Counted from the stretch's first letter, positions 24,484-38,183 are shown. The stretch: DNA of 64,000 bases from Microbacterium sp. W4I20 (GCF_030816505.1 NZ_JAUSYB010000001.1:2542001-2606000); one strand, 5' to 3'. A program made the numbers and translations. The notes: generated by a model from the letters alone, not told the origin.

Positions 24484-24881
24484 TCAGTTCGACATGAAGC
24501 CGACCAGCAGTCCGCCGGTCACCTTCACGGCAAGGTTGTAGATACCGGCGATCACGGCGCCGAGAACGGTGAAGACGATCAGGTTGAGGATCGCGACGAC
24601 GGCGGCGAAAGCCATCACCTGCGGCAGGCCGACGACCTCGGTGAGCACGATGGTGCCATCCGAGAACTTGGCCACGAATTCACTGGCCGACGCCATGATC
24701 GTCGCCTGGAGCACCAGGAAGATCAGGAAGAACGAGACCATGGTGACGACCGCGAGGGCGACCGCTCCGAGGAACGACAGCTTCACCGCCGACCAGAAGT
24801 CCACGTACACCAGACGCAGGCGGACCTGCTTGCCGCCGGTCTTCCGTGTGGACTTCTTCGCCAGCTTGTCGGCTACCGTGC

Positions 24882-24885
<4 letters not shown>
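24484..24885 (-). CDS. DUF3566 membrane protein
   Basis: A 133-residue protein with a basic N-terminus and two hydrophobic helices (~35-63 and ~90-125). It matches DUF3566, a family found just downstream of gyrA across actinobacteria. It starts with ATGA overlap to the gyrA stop, so it is co-translated with gyrase. Its function is not established. Confidence 0.9.
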
Positions 24886-27449
<2,564 letters not shown>

Positions 27450-27461
27450 GAGTCATTTCCT

Positions 27462-27513
27462 GGTTGCTGAGCTTGACGAAGCATCCGGGTCCCGTCGACG
27501 AGTTCAGGGACCC
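27462..27513. repeat. dispersed repeat and hairpin in the gyrB-gyrA gap
   Basis: GGTTGCTGAGCTTGACGAAGC (27462-27482) is a diverged copy of the dispersed repeat. GGGTCCC (27487-27493) and GGGACCC (27507-27513) form a 7-bp stem. It may modulate the gyrB/gyrA ratio, but the stem is short. Confidence 0.45.
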
Positions 27514-27522
27514 CGGTCTCCA

Positions 27523-29631
<2,109 letters not shown>

Positions 29632-29725
29632 TCACGAACTCCCATTCTAGCGGGAATTCGTCGCGATATGCGGCTCAGCGGCCGCGTGTGCGCCTCTGAG
29701 CGTTTCAGACCCCTCGGATGGTGTC

Positions 29726-30232
29726 CTACCCGTAGGTATCGCGCGGGCCCCGTCCTGGAACGGCTCTGGGACCCCATTTCCAGGAGGGGACGTCCGGTCC
29801 GATGAAGCGCAGGTTGTCGACACCGGCATCCGGATACCGACGAGTGATCTCGGTGATGATCGTCGCGCGCATGAACTGGAGGTTCTTCGCCCAGGCCGTC
29901 GAATCGCACTTCACCGTGAGCAGACCGCGCTCGAGCGAGACCGGTTCCGAGTGCTTCGCCGTGTCGGCGCCGGCGAGATCGGCCCACTGGCGCACCAGAT
30001 CCTCACGGGCCAGCGTCGTCTGCCAGCCGGAGTCACGGCTGAGGCGGTCGAGCACCGCGCCCAGTGCACCCGGGTCGCGCCCCGGAGTGAACGGGGCGTT
30101 CTCGTCATCGTCGACGATGCGGCGCTTGCGCTTCCACGACGAGGAACTCGGCTTCAGACCGCGCAGACGCAGATACGTCGCCACCGTCTCAGGAACATCG
30201 GATGCCGCGGGGGCAGGCACGGCGTCAGTCAT
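29726..30232 (-). CDS. DciA-type DUF721 helicase-loading protein
   Basis: A 168-residue protein with a C-terminal KH-like DUF721 domain (~75-155; WADLAGADTAKHSEP, LLTVKCDSTAWAKNLQ). DciA is the common bacterial helicase operator that helps load DnaB at the origin. The N-terminal half is charged and likely flexible. The ATG at 30232 overlaps the recF stop, a conserved recF-dciA-gyrB order; the in-frame start at 30289 lies deeper in recF and is less likely. Confidence 0.9.
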   Translation of the reverse strand: MTDAVPAPAASDVPETVATYLRLRGLKPSSSSWKRKRRIVDDDENAPFTPGRDPGALGAVLDRLSRDSGWQTTLAREDLVRQWADLAGADTAKHSEPVSLERGLLTVKCDSTAWAKNLQFMRATIITEITRRYPDAGVDNLRFIGPDVPSWKWGPRAVPGRGPRDTYG

Positions 30233-31439
30233 CGTCACCCTCCCCACCGGCATCCTGAGCCTCACGCTCATCGCTGATCGTTCCGGCACTGATCCGCACC
30301 ACGTGCGCGTGCAGCACCTCGGGGATATCCTCCTCCACCGCTGCCGTGACCACCACCTGCTCGTAAGCCGCCGTCAGCGAGGCGAGCCGCTGACGACGAT
30401 CGGAATCGAGCTCGGCGAAGACGTCGTCGAGGATGAGCACCGGGTCACCGGCCGGCGATTCGCTGCGCAGCAGCTCGGCCGAGGCGAGCCGCAGAGCGAG
30501 GGCGATCGACCAGGACTCTCCGTGCGAGGCGTACCCCTTCACCGGAAGATCCCGCACCCGCAGGACCAGATCGTCGCGGTGCGGACCGGTGAGCGTGAGG
30601 CCGCGGTCGAGCTCGTTCGACCTCTTCGCCGCCAGCGACGCCCGGAACATCTCGGCGATGATGCGCGTCTCGCTCACCTTGTCGCGGGGCGCGTCGTCTT
30701 CGGCATCCGTCGTACCGGCCTCGTCGTCCTCCGGATCGGCCCCGCTCACCGACAGCGCCCACTCCAGCTGCGGCCGGTGATCCTCACCCGCGATCGCCTC
30801 GTACGCATCGGCCACCGGCTGCTGCAGATCAGCCGCCAGCCTCTGTCGGGCCACGATGATCTCGGACCCCAGCGAGACGAGCTTGTCATCCCACACGTCC
30901 AGTGTGCTCAGCCCCTCACCGCGGATACCGCGGGCCCGCGCCGACTTCAGCAGCGCATTCCGCTGCTTCAGCACCCGGTCGTAGTCGGCGAGCACCGCCG
31001 CCATGCGGGGTGTCCGCTGGATCAGCAGCTGATCCGCGAAACGGCGCCGCGCCGACGGATCGCCGCGTACGATCTGCAGATCCTCCGGAGCGAACAGCAC
31101 CACGTGCGCGTACCGCGGCAGCTCGTTCGCCTTCGACGGCGACCCGTTGATGCGCGCCTTGTTCGACCCCTGCCGGTTCAACTGCACCTCGATGAGCACC
31201 TTGCGCTCCCCATGCGAGAGCCGAGCACGGATGATCGCGAACTCATGCCCATCGCGCACCATCGGCGCATCCGACGACACCCGATGAGAACCCAGAGTCG
31301 CCAGGAAGACCACAGCCTCGGCGAGATTCGTCTTGCCCTGACCGTTGCGACCGACCAGCACGTTCGGTCCGCGGTGCAGGGAGAGTTCGGCGGTCGCGTA
31401 ATTGCGGAAATCGACCAGGCTCAGGTGTTCCACAATCAC
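30225..31439 (-). CDS. recF: DNA replication/repair protein RecF
   Basis: A 404-residue SMC-like ATPase of recombinational gap repair. Walker A is GRNGQGKT at 30-37. The signature region contains LTGPHRDDL and GESWSIALALRLA, and Walker B is PVLILDDVFAELD. An acidic insertion (EDDEAGTTDAEDD) lies near 240. It starts at a GTG at 31439. It is separated from dnaN by 292 bp that carry a palindromic element. Confidence 0.95.
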   Translation of the reverse strand: MIVEHLSLVDFRNYATAELSLHRGPNVLVGRNGQGKTNLAEAVVFLATLGSHRVSSDAPMVRDGHEFAIIRARLSHGERKVLIEVQLNRQGSNKARINGSPSKANELPRYAHVVLFAPEDLQIVRGDPSARRRFADQLLIQRTPRMAAVLADYDRVLKQRNALLKSARARGIRGEGLSTLDVWDDKLVSLGSEIIVARQRLAADLQQPVADAYEAIAGEDHRPQLEWALSVSGADPEDDEAGTTDAEDDAPRDKVSETRIIAEMFRASLAAKRSNELDRGLTLTGPHRDDLVLRVRDLPVKGYASHGESWSIALALRLASAELLRSESPAGDPVLILDDVFAELDSDRRQRLASLTAAYEQVVVTAAVEEDIPEVLHAHVVRISAGTISDEREAQDAGGEGDDD

Positions 31440-31498
31440 GGGATCAGCCTACCTTCGGGGTCCGACAGTCTGCGGGGTGAGCACTATGGCGTCGAGGC

Positions 31499-31590
31499 GG
31501 ACGTCGGGATGCTCCCTTCGTTCGCAGAGCGGGTTCCCTCCCGCTGCGCGGGCCCCTCCCGATGCTCACGCCGGGAGCATCCCGACGTCC
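31499..31590. repeat. palindromic element, copy A (recF-dnaN gap)
   Basis: Perfect 18-bp terminal inverted repeats, GGACGTCGGGATGCTCCC (31499-31516) and its complement (31573-31590), flank an internal hairpin (CCCGCTGCGCGGG). The reverse complement shares the core GAGCATCGGGAGGGG with copies B and C. The gap otherwise holds a short inverted repeat (CGCATCTC/GAGATGCG) and a dispersed repeat, with no gene. Confidence 0.75.
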
Positions 31591-31695
31591 TCAGGTTTCG
31601 CGCATCTCGAGGTTTCGCGTGGGAGATGCGAGGGGTAAAGGGGGGAGGCAGCGGCTCGCTTCGCTCGCCGACTGCGTGCGATACGGGAGTGGGCT

Positions 31696-31718
31696 GGGTC
31701 CCTGAGCGTGGTGAAGGG
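31696..31718 (+). repeat. dispersed GGTCCCTGAGC...GAAGGG repeat, recF-dnaN gap
   Basis: GGGTCCCTGAGCGTGGTGAAGGG lies 13 bp beyond the dnaN stop. It is another copy of the element at 3629, in inverse orientation with a central change. Confidence 0.55.
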
Positions 31719-31731
31719 TTCGAACCGAGGG

Positions 31732-32874
31732 TCAGCGGAGGAGAAGGTTGGGCTGCAGGAGGTACTTGAACGAATCGAGACCGGCCTGGTCGACCGACGT
31801 CTGGCTCGTGATCAGCACCGGGCTCAGCTTGTTCGCGTTGTCGCTCGAGGTGAAGGTCACGCGCACGAACTCGCTCTTCACCGCACCGAGAGCCTCGATC
31901 AGGTACTGCGGGTTCAGGCCGAGCGTCACGTCTTCGCCGCCGTTGAGGATCGCATCGACCGACTCGGACGCGCGGGCGTGCTCGCTGCCGGACGCATCCA
32001 TCGTCACACTGTCGCTCGTGAAGGTGAAGCGCAGCGGAGCCGCGCGATCCAGCACCAGCGACACACGGCGCACGGCCTCGACAAGATCGGCGGTGTTCAC
32101 GACCGCATAGTGCTCGGTCTGCTCGGGGAACAGGCGGCGAACGGGCGGGAAGTTGCCCTTGATGAGCAGCGACGTGACCGTCTTGTTGCCCGCCGTGAAC
32201 GCGATGATCTCGCGCTCGCCCGCTCCCGAGAACGCGATCTGGATGGTGCCGGCGTGGCCGAAGGTCTTTCCGACCTCGACGAGCGTACGAGCGGGAACCA
32301 GTGCCGTCGCTTCGACAGCCTCGCCGTCCCACGGCACGTCGCGGATCGACACCCGGTAGCGGTCGGTGGCGACGAGGCTCAGGCTCTGACCCGACACGGC
32401 GAGCTGCACACCGGTGAGCACCGGGGTCACATCGTCGCGGGAGGCGGCGAAGCCGACCTGGGCGATCGCGGTGCCGAAGTCGTCGGCGGGGACGACGCCG
32501 GAGGATCCGGAGACCTCGGGGATCGACGGGTATTCCTCGACCGGCATGGCTGCGAGCGTGAATCGTGCAGACCCGCAGGTGACCGTGATGCCGCCGTCGT
32601 CCTCGACGGCGATCTCGATCGGAGCGTTCGGAAGCCTGCTGGCGATGTCCGACAGCAGACGGCCGTGGACCAGGATCGTGCCCGCTGTCTCGACCGTCGC
32701 CTCGATGGTCGTCCGAGCGGATGCCTCGTAGTCGAATGCCGAGAGCGTCAGGCCGGAGCCCTCTGCCTCGATCAGCACACCGGCGAGGATCGGCTGAGGA
32801 TTGCGCTGGGGAAGCAGCTTGACGACGAACGACACTGCCTCGCTGAAGACATCGCGGTTGACCTGAAACCTCAC
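31732..32874 (-). CDS. dnaN: DNA polymerase III sliding clamp (beta subunit)
   Basis: A 380-residue ring-forming clamp of three similar domains. It begins MRFQVNRDVFSEAV and ends LLQPNLLLR, with family motifs VHGRLLSDIASRLP and FPPVRRLFPEQ. It tethers the replicase to DNA. It lies across oriC from dnaA, on the same strand. Confidence 0.96.
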   Translation of the reverse strand: MRFQVNRDVFSEAVSFVVKLLPQRNPQPILAGVLIEAEGSGLTLSAFDYEASARTTIEATVETAGTILVHGRLLSDIASRLPNAPIEIAVEDDGGITVTCGSARFTLAAMPVEEYPSIPEVSGSSGVVPADDFGTAIAQVGFAASRDDVTPVLTGVQLAVSGQSLSLVATDRYRVSIRDVPWDGEAVEATALVPARTLVEVGKTFGHAGTIQIAFSGAGEREIIAFTAGNKTVTSLLIKGNFPPVRRLFPEQTEHYAVVNTADLVEAVRRVSLVLDRAAPLRFTFTSDSVTMDASGSEHARASESVDAILNGGEDVTLGLNPQYLIEALGAVKSEFVRVTFTSSDNANKLSPVLITSQTSVDQAGLDSFKYLLQPNLLLR

Positions 32875-33367
32875 GGGTGCTCCCTTGTCGTCGTTCTGTG
32901 ACTCGTCGTCTTCGGTCCTGCCAGTGCAGGGCTTCCCATGCTAGCCCCACAGCCACGCCGATCCCTACGCTCGGATCTTTTGGGATCCGGTCGGCCGTTC
33001 TCCCCACCGTCTGGTGATCGGATCGCCCATTGAAAGACTTAACTCCTTAACGGTGTTAACCGCTGTGGATTCTGTGGATAACTCGGTGGATAGTAGTCGC
33101 GAGTAAGGAACTACACGGCTGTCACTTGTGGAATCCCTGAGGAATCCGCGGGTTCCGGGCATCCGGCCCCTTCGCTGTCCTCCCGGAGTTATCCACAGGT
33201 TTGGTCCGAGAACCCACATTCGTCCCGATCTGCAACACAGTCATCCACAAGTTATCCACATGTGCATAGAAGCATTTATCGGATGCTGCATCGGCATGTC
33301 GTGACGAAGAAAGAGGGGTCCACCGCACACCTGACGGTTGCGGAGGACCCCTCTTGAGGGCTGCAGG
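32875..33367. other. oriC: origin of replication oriC (dnaA-dnaN gap)
   Basis: This 493-bp gap has no gene. Consensus DnaA boxes are TGTGGATAA at 33073-33081 (inverse orientation) and TTATCCACA at 33189-33197 and 33252-33260, with a near-box TCATCCACA at 33241-33249. An AT-richer stretch at ~33028-33062 (GAAAGACTTAACTCCTTAACGG) could be an unwinding element. The dnaA terminator closes it at 33311-33355. Position and content match actinobacterial origins. Confidence 0.9.
33311..33355 (-). terminator. dnaA terminator
   Basis: AAGAGGGGTCC (33311-33321) pairs with GGACCCCTCTT (33345-33355). Inside, CCGCA pairs with TGCGG after a single A-A mismatch, giving a ~17-bp stem. It lies 12 bp past the dnaA stop. 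Confidence 0.85.
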
Positions 33368-34759
33368 TCAGCGACGGCCGAGCTGCGTGGTGATCTCGGT
33401 GACCTGGTTGTAGATCGAGCGACGCTCCTTCATGAGCTCGCTGATCTTCTTGTAGGCGTACATCACCGTGGTGTGATCGCGATTGCCGAACAACTGTCCG
33501 ATCTTCGGAAGAGACAGGCTGGTGCGCTCACGGCACAGGTACATGGCGATCTGACGTGCCGTCGCGATCTGCTGCGAACGACTCGAGCCGTAGAGGTCGT
33601 CGACGGTCAGCTTGAAGTAGCCGGCGGTCGCGGTGATGATGTCGGTCGGCGAGATGATGTTGTCCTCGGCCGTGTCGATGATGTCGCGGAGCACCGTCTG
33701 GGCGAGGGAGATGTCGAGCGACGAGCGGTTCAGGCTCGCGAAGGCCGATACGCGGATCAGGGCACCCTCGAGCTCGCGGATGTTGGACGAGACGACCGTG
33801 GCGATGTACTCGAGGACCTCGTCGGGGATGTGCAGCGCCTCGCTCTGGGCCTTCTTGCGGAGGATCGCGATGCGGGTCTCAAGGTCGGGCGCCTGCACAT
33901 CGGTGATGAGGCCCCACTCGAAGCGGCTGCGCATCCGGTCCTCGAAGCCGGTCAGGTGCTTCGGCGCCACGTCACTCGTGATCACGACCTGCTTGTTGTG
34001 ATCGTGCAGCGTGTTGAAGGTGTGGAAGAACGCCTCCTGCGTCTCGGCGCGACCCTGCAGGAACTGGATGTCGTCGATGAGGAGGATGTCGACGTCGCGG
34101 TAGCGGGCTTGGAACGCAGCGCCGCGGTTGTTCGCGATCGAGTTGATGAAGTCGTTCGTGAATTCCTCGCTGGAGACGTAGCGGACCTTCACCCCGGCGT
34201 AGAGAGACTGGGCGTAGTCGCCGATCGCGTGCAGCAGGTGGGTCTTGCCGAGCCCGGAGTCCCCGTAGATGAAGAGCGGGTTGTAGGCCTTGGCAGGAGC
34301 CTCGGCCACGGCGACCGCCGCAGCATGTGCGAATCGGTTGGACTGACCGATCACGAAGTTGTCGAAGGTGTACTTCGGGTTGAGGCGCGATTCGTGACGC
34401 AGCTGCGTCGGCTGCTCCATCGGAGACTCGATGCGCACGGGCTCGTGCCTGCCGAAGTCCGCGACGGCCATCTGCTCGTTCGGCTGCTCGGCGAGCTCGT
34501 GGTTGACGACCACACGGTACGAGGTGACCTCGTCGCCGATGTGGGAGAGCGCCTCCATGATCGGCAGACGCAGACGCTTGTTGATCTGGGCGGCCGTGAG
34601 ATCGTTCGGCACTTCGAGGTAGAGCGTCGCCGACATCACGCCGGCAGGAACCGCGAGGCTGAGGAAGCCCTGCAGCTGAGGGGTGACGCGGTCGTCATCC
34701 ACCAGGAGCTCCTGCACCGTGGTCCAGATCGGAACGTCGGGCTGGGCAGGTGAGGACAT
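33368..34759 (-). CDS. dnaA: chromosomal replication initiator DnaA
   Basis: A 463-residue initiator. Domain I starts SSPAQPDVPIWTTVQELL. The AAA+ domain has Walker A GDSGLGKTH and Walker B ILLIDDIQFLQ. The domain IV DNA-binding signature is CRERTSLSLPKIGQLFGNRDHTTV. I chose the ATG at 34759, preceded by acceptable spacing, because it gives the family N-terminus; the longer frame from 34855 adds unconserved residues. DnaA boxes upstream suggest autoregulation. Confidence 0.96.
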   Translation of the reverse strand: MSSPAQPDVPIWTTVQELLVDDDRVTPQLQGFLSLAVPAGVMSATLYLEVPNDLTAAQINKRLRLPIMEALSHIGDEVTSYRVVVNHELAEQPNEQMAVADFGRHEPVRIESPMEQPTQLRHESRLNPKYTFDNFVIGQSNRFAHAAAVAVAEAPAKAYNPLFIYGDSGLGKTHLLHAIGDYAQSLYAGVKVRYVSSEEFTNDFINSIANNRGAAFQARYRDVDILLIDDIQFLQGRAETQEAFFHTFNTLHDHNKQVVITSDVAPKHLTGFEDRMRSRFEWGLITDVQAPDLETRIAILRKKAQSEALHIPDEVLEYIATVVSSNIRELEGALIRVSAFASLNRSSLDISLAQTVLRDIIDTAEDNIISPTDIITATAGYFKLTVDDLYGSSRSQQIATARQIAMYLCRERTSLSLPKIGQLFGNRDHTTVMYAYKKISELMKERRSIYNQVTEITTQLGRR

Positions 34760-34805
34760 GACGCTCCGGACGGGGGCTCGGGTAGGGGTGGATATGCCGT
34801 GCCCC

Positions 34806-34914
34806 CTGTGGATAACTTCGGTTGCCACGGTAGTCATCGCGGCTGGGAACGGCAACCTGCCCTTGCAAACACGCGCGCGTGTTGTGCATCGCGGATGGCG
34901 GGGGTTGTGGATAA
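34806..34914 (-). promoter_or_regulatory. DnaA boxes in the dnaA-rpmH gap
   Basis: TGTGGATAA occurs at 34806-34814 and 34906-34914, both consensus DnaA boxes in inverse orientation, within the 315-bp gene-free gap between divergent dnaA and rpmH. They probably mediate DnaA autoregulation or form a second origin module. No ORF of interest is seen in this gap. Confidence 0.75.
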
Positions 34915-34960
34915 TGGCTGTGCGGTACGTGCCGGATGCCGTCCCTCCGAGCGCGCAGAT

Positions 34961-34989
34961 TTGCTCTGCGCGCCGCGAAGACGTACCCT
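34961..34989 (+). promoter_or_regulatory. possible rpmH promoter
   Basis: TTGCTC (34961-34966) and TACCCT (34984-34989) are spaced by 17 bp, resembling a housekeeping -35/-10 pair about 85 bp upstream of rpmH. The match is moderate and based on sequence alone. Confidence 0.35.
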
Positions 34990-35074
34990 AAGTCGGTTGA
35001 CTTATGCCATTTTTGGCAGTTCCCCATGTCTCCGGTCGCAGTGAACCCGGTGGCAGTATTCCCGGAGTGATTCC

Positions 35075-35212
35075 ATGACTAAGCGCACTTTCCAGCCCAA
35101 CAACCGTCGTCGCGCCAAGAAGCACGGCTTCCGCGCCCGCATGCGTACGCGCGCCGGCCGCGGCATCCTTGCTGCACGCCGCGCGAAGGGCCGCACCGAG
35201 CTCTCCGCGTAG
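35075..35212 (+). CDS. rpmH: 50S ribosomal protein L34
   Basis: A 45-residue, very basic ribosomal protein. It begins [19 protein letters not shown] and ends RTELSA, the full family pattern. It lies divergent from dnaA and 6 bp before rnpA, as in nearly all bacteria. Confidence 0.97.
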   Translation: MTKRTFQPNNRRRAKKHGFRARMRTRAGRGILAARRAKGRTELSA

Positions 35213-35218
35213 TCCGCT

Positions 35219-35575
35219 GTGCTCGCCCGTCCGCACCGGCTGACTCGCGGCAGCGACTATCGAATGGTCGTTCGCCGCGGTTCCCGTTGTGGCGGGTCGC
35301 GCCTCATCACGTCGATGCTGTCGACGGGTGAGAGCGGAACCGTACGGTTCGGTTTCATCATCAGCAAGCAGGTGGGCACTGCAGTGGTGCGCAACACCGT
35401 GCGCCGGCGACTCAAAGCCGTGTGTGCGGAGGCGCTCCCGCGAGTTCCCCAGGGCACGGATGTCGTCATCCGTGCCCTTCCTGCGTCTGCCACGGCATCG
35501 TTCGCCGAGCTCCGCGCAGACGTGGACCGCTGTCTTACCCGGCTGGCGCCGGCGTCGGCTGCGGGCACCCCGTGA
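35219..35575 (+). CDS. rnpA: ribonuclease P protein component
   Basis: A 118-residue basic protein that assists the RNase P RNA in tRNA 5' maturation. The family core RFGFIISKQVGTAVVRNTVRRRLK is present in slightly divergent form around residues 40-63. It starts at a GTG at 35219 and overlaps yidD by 4 bp. Confidence 0.95.
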   Translation: MLARPHRLTRGSDYRMVVRRGSRCGGSRLITSMLSTGESGTVRFGFIISKQVGTAVVRNTVRRRLKAVCAEALPRVPQGTDVVIRALPASATASFAELRADVDRCLTRLAPASAAGTP

Positions 35576-35922
35576 CTGCCCTGCCGGCGTCCTCGATCGG
35601 ATCGGCGCACCTGCAGTCCGGCGATCTCCTCCGCAGCATCCCGCTGGTTCCCCGCAATCTGGTGCTGGGGTTCCTCACGGCGTACCGCAAGACCATCTCT
35701 CCTCTCTATGGAGATGTCTGTGCGTACTACCCCAGCTGTTCCGCTTACGCTGTAGGTGCGGTGCAGCAGCACGGTGCCGTGCGGGGAACCCTGTTCTCCG
35801 CGTGGCGCATCCTCCGCTGCAATCCCTGGACTCGCGGAGGCGTCGACGACGTCCGTCCGCACGAACACTTCCGCTACGACCTGACTTCTCACGGTTTCGT
35901 CGTCCCTGCCCGAAAGGACTGA
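35572..35922 (+). CDS. yidD: membrane protein insertion efficiency factor YidD
   Basis: A 116-residue protein with the YidD signature AYRKTISPLYGD, YYPSCSAYAV and WRILRCNPWTRGGVDDV. It aids YidC-dependent membrane insertion. It starts at a GTG overlapping the rnpA stop and precedes yidC by 3 bp. Confidence 0.94.
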   Translation: MTALPASSIGSAHLQSGDLLRSIPLVPRNLVLGFLTAYRKTISPLYGDVCAYYPSCSAYAVGAVQQHGAVRGTLFSAWRILRCNPWTRGGVDDVRPHEHFRYDLTSHGFVVPARKD

Positions 35923-35925
35923 ACG

Positions 35926-36996
35926 GTGGGTCTTGACCTTCTGCTCGCCAGCAACACCCCCAGCGATGCGCCCGCGGCGGGTGGCTTCGACCTGATCGGC
36001 ACGATCCTGTGGCCGCTCAAGTGGGTCGTCGAGATGATCCTCGTCGCCTGGCACTGGCTGCTCACCGCGGTCGGTCTGCCCGCGGCATCCGGTCTCACCT
36101 GGGTGCTCTCCATCGTCGGTCTCGTCATCGTCGTCCGTGCCGCTCTGATCCCGCTGTTCGTGAAGCAGATCAAGAGCCAGCGAAAGATGATGGAAATCGC
36201 TCCTGAACTGCGGAAAGTTCAAGAGAAGTACCGCGGCAAGAAGGACCAGCTCTCTCGCGAGGCCATGAGCCGCGAGACCATGGGCCTGTATAAGAAGCAC
36301 GGCACGACGCCGATGTCGAGCTGTCTTCCGCTGCTGGTGCAGATGCCGATCTTCTTCTCGCTGTTCAGCGTGCTCAGCGACGTCAGCAAGCACGCCAAGG
36401 ACAACATCGGCGGCGTCGGGCTTCTCAGCCCAGAGCTCACCAAGGAGTTCTACGACGCCAAGCTCTTCGGTGTCGCTTCGCTGCACGAGACGCTCGGCAA
36501 CGCGGTGGATGCCGGCAACACCACGGCCATCGTGATCCTGGTCACGCTCGTGGTGCTGATGATCGGCTCGCAGTTCTTCACGCAGCTGCAGATCATCTCG
36601 AAGAACCTGTCGCCCGAGGCCAAGACCGGCCAGGCGTACCAGATGCAGAAGATCATGCTCTACGTGCTGCCGCTGGGCTTCATCTTCTCGGGTGTGTTCT
36701 TCCCGCTCGGCGTGGTCGTCTACTGGTTCATCTCCAACCTCTGGACCATGGGGCAGCAGTTCCTCGTGATCCGCGAGATGCCGACCCCCGGGTCGGAGGC
36801 CGCGAAGGCTCGTGAAGAGCGACTCGCGAAGAAGGGCAAGGCGATCGATTCGTCGGGCAAGGTCGTCCCGATGGCTGCGTACGAGGCCGAGCAGCAGCGT
36901 CTGCTCGATCTGGCGGAGAAGGCGAAGGCCGAGGCACCGAAGCGCCAGCAGCCTGTCGGCAAGAAGCGTGCGAAGAAGAAGGGCAGCGGTTCATGA
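35926..36996 (+). CDS. yidC: membrane protein insertase YidC
   Basis: A 356-residue Oxa1-family insertase. There are about five hydrophobic segments, with the conserved Arg in VVRAALIPLFVKQIKSQRK and the charged cytoplasmic hairpin around 85-120. The C-terminal tail is Lys-rich (KKRAKKKGSGS), typical for ribosome contact. It starts at a GTG at 35926, and its stop overlaps khpB. Confidence 0.95.
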   Translation: MGLDLLLASNTPSDAPAAGGFDLIGTILWPLKWVVEMILVAWHWLLTAVGLPAASGLTWVLSIVGLVIVVRAALIPLFVKQIKSQRKMMEIAPELRKVQEKYRGKKDQLSREAMSRETMGLYKKHGTTPMSSCLPLLVQMPIFFSLFSVLSDVSKHAKDNIGGVGLLSPELTKEFYDAKLFGVASLHETLGNAVDAGNTTAIVILVTLVVLMIGSQFFTQLQIISKNLSPEAKTGQAYQMQKIMLYVLPLGFIFSGVFFPLGVVVYWFISNLWTMGQQFLVIREMPTPGSEAAKAREERLAKKGKAIDSSGKVVPMAAYEAEQQRLLDLAEKAKAEAPKRQQPVGKKRAKKKGSGS

Positions 36997-37484
36997 GCGA
37001 GGTCGCGACCGAGACCACCGAACCCACGGTGGCAGAGCTGGAGAACGAGGGCGATGTCGCCGCGGACTTCCTCGAGGAACTCCTCGACATCGCCGACATC
37101 GACGGCGATCTGAACCTGGATGTCCGTCAGGGTCGGGCCTATGTGTCGGTGGAGGCCGAGGGTGATGGACTCGCCCTGCTGTCGGCGCCCGACACCGTGC
37201 AGGCCCTGCAGGAGCTCACGCGTCTCGCGGTGCAGAACCGCACCGGATCCTTCTCGCGACTGATCCTCGACATTGGCGGATCGCGCGACACCCGTCGTCG
37301 TCAGCTCGAGACGCTGGTGGATGCCGCGGCCGCGAAGCTCGACGAAGGCTCATCCCAGGCATCCCTGCCGTCGATGTCGAGCTACGAGCGAAAGCTGGTG
37401 CACGACATCGCCGCCGATCGCGGTCTGGTGTCGGAGTCGTACGGCGAGGGCGCAGACCGCCACACCGTCCTACGCCGTCGCTGA
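36993..37484 (+). CDS. KhpB/Jag-type R3H RNA-binding protein
   Basis: A 163-residue protein with an acidic N-terminus, a KH domain (~35-100; LLDIADIDGDLNLDV, VQNRTGSFSRLILDIGG) and an R3H domain (~105-163; MSSYERKLVHDIAAD, SYGEGADRHTVLRRR). KhpB homologues bind RNA and affect cell length and division. An ATGA overlap links it to yidC. A parS site begins at its stop codon. Confidence 0.92.
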   Translation: MSEVATETTEPTVAELENEGDVAADFLEELLDIADIDGDLNLDVRQGRAYVSVEAEGDGLALLSAPDTVQALQELTRLAVQNRTGSFSRLILDIGGSRDTRRRQLETLVDAAAAKLDEGSSQASLPSMSSYERKLVHDIAADRGLVSESYGEGADRHTVLRRR

Positions 37485-37485
37485 T

Positions 37486-37501
37486 GTTTCACGTGAAACA
37501 T
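37486..37501. promoter_or_regulatory. parS: parS site 1
   Basis: Perfect TGTTTCACGTGAAACA, flanked symmetrically by GA/TC, between khpB and rsmG. It is a ParB-loading site. Confidence 0.97.
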
Positions 37502-37530
37502 CGTCGGGCTCAGGGCCGCTGGGTGCGGCG

Positions 37531-38154
37531 ATGAGCGAACTCGAAGTCGAGCCGGAGGTCGCGGCTCAGCTGTTCGGGGACCGTATCGACGTCGCACGCT
37601 CGTTCACCGAGGCTCTTGCTCGGGAGGGGGAGGAGCGAGGGCTCATCGGTCCTCTCGAACTTCCTCGATTGTGGACCCGCCACATCCTCAACAGCGTGAT
37701 CGCCGCTCCGCTGTTCCACGGCTCGGTGGCAGACATCGGTTCCGGCGCGGGCCTCCCCGGTCTGGTGCTGGCCATTGCCCGGCCCGACGTGCAGTGGACA
37801 CTGATCGAGCCGATGGAGCGCCGCATCACCTGGCTCGATGAGCAGGTGGCTGCCCTCGGACTGACCAATGTGGACGTCGTGCGAGCCAGAGCCGAAGACG
37901 TACGCCCTGCTGAGGGATTCGATGTCGTGACGGCCCGCGCGGTGAGCGCACTGCGCACACTGATCCCGCTGACAGCGCCTCTGGTGCGCGATGGGGGAGA
38001 GCTGACCGTTCTCAAGGGGATCAACGCAACCAACGAGATCGATGCTGCGGCGAAGCAGATCAAGAAGTTCCGACTGACCGATGTGCGCGTCGAGGTGTTG
38101 GGTGAGGGCGTTCTCCCGGAGATCACACGGGTCGTGCGGGCGATCGTCCGATAG
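37531..38154 (+). CDS. rsmG: 16S rRNA (guanine527-N7)-methyltransferase RsmG
   Basis: A 207-residue SAM-dependent methyltransferase. The SAM-binding loop is VADIGSGAGLPGL, followed by TLIEPMERRITWL and FDVVTARAVSAL. It methylates G527 of 16S rRNA. I chose the ATG at 37531, 47 bp after khpB; the longer frame begins inside khpB. Confidence 0.95.
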   Translation: MSELEVEPEVAAQLFGDRIDVARSFTEALAREGEERGLIGPLELPRLWTRHILNSVIAAPLFHGSVADIGSGAGLPGLVLAIARPDVQWTLIEPMERRITWLDEQVAALGLTNVDVVRARAEDVRPAEGFDVVTARAVSALRTLIPLTAPLVRDGGELTVLKGINATNEIDAAAKQIKKFRLTDVRVEVLGEGVLPEITRVVRAIVR

Positions 38155-38167
38155 GTCATCATCGTGA

Positions 38168-38183
38168 TGTTTCACGTGAAACA
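38168..38183. promoter_or_regulatory. parS: parS site 2
   Basis: Perfect TGTTTCACGTGAAACA with GA/TC flanks, 14 bp after the rsmG stop. Confidence 0.97.

Noticed and set aside
31484..33007. 507-codon minus-strand frame over dnaN
   Set aside because: It is an out-of-frame shadow of dnaN and runs through the palindromic element and oriC edge.
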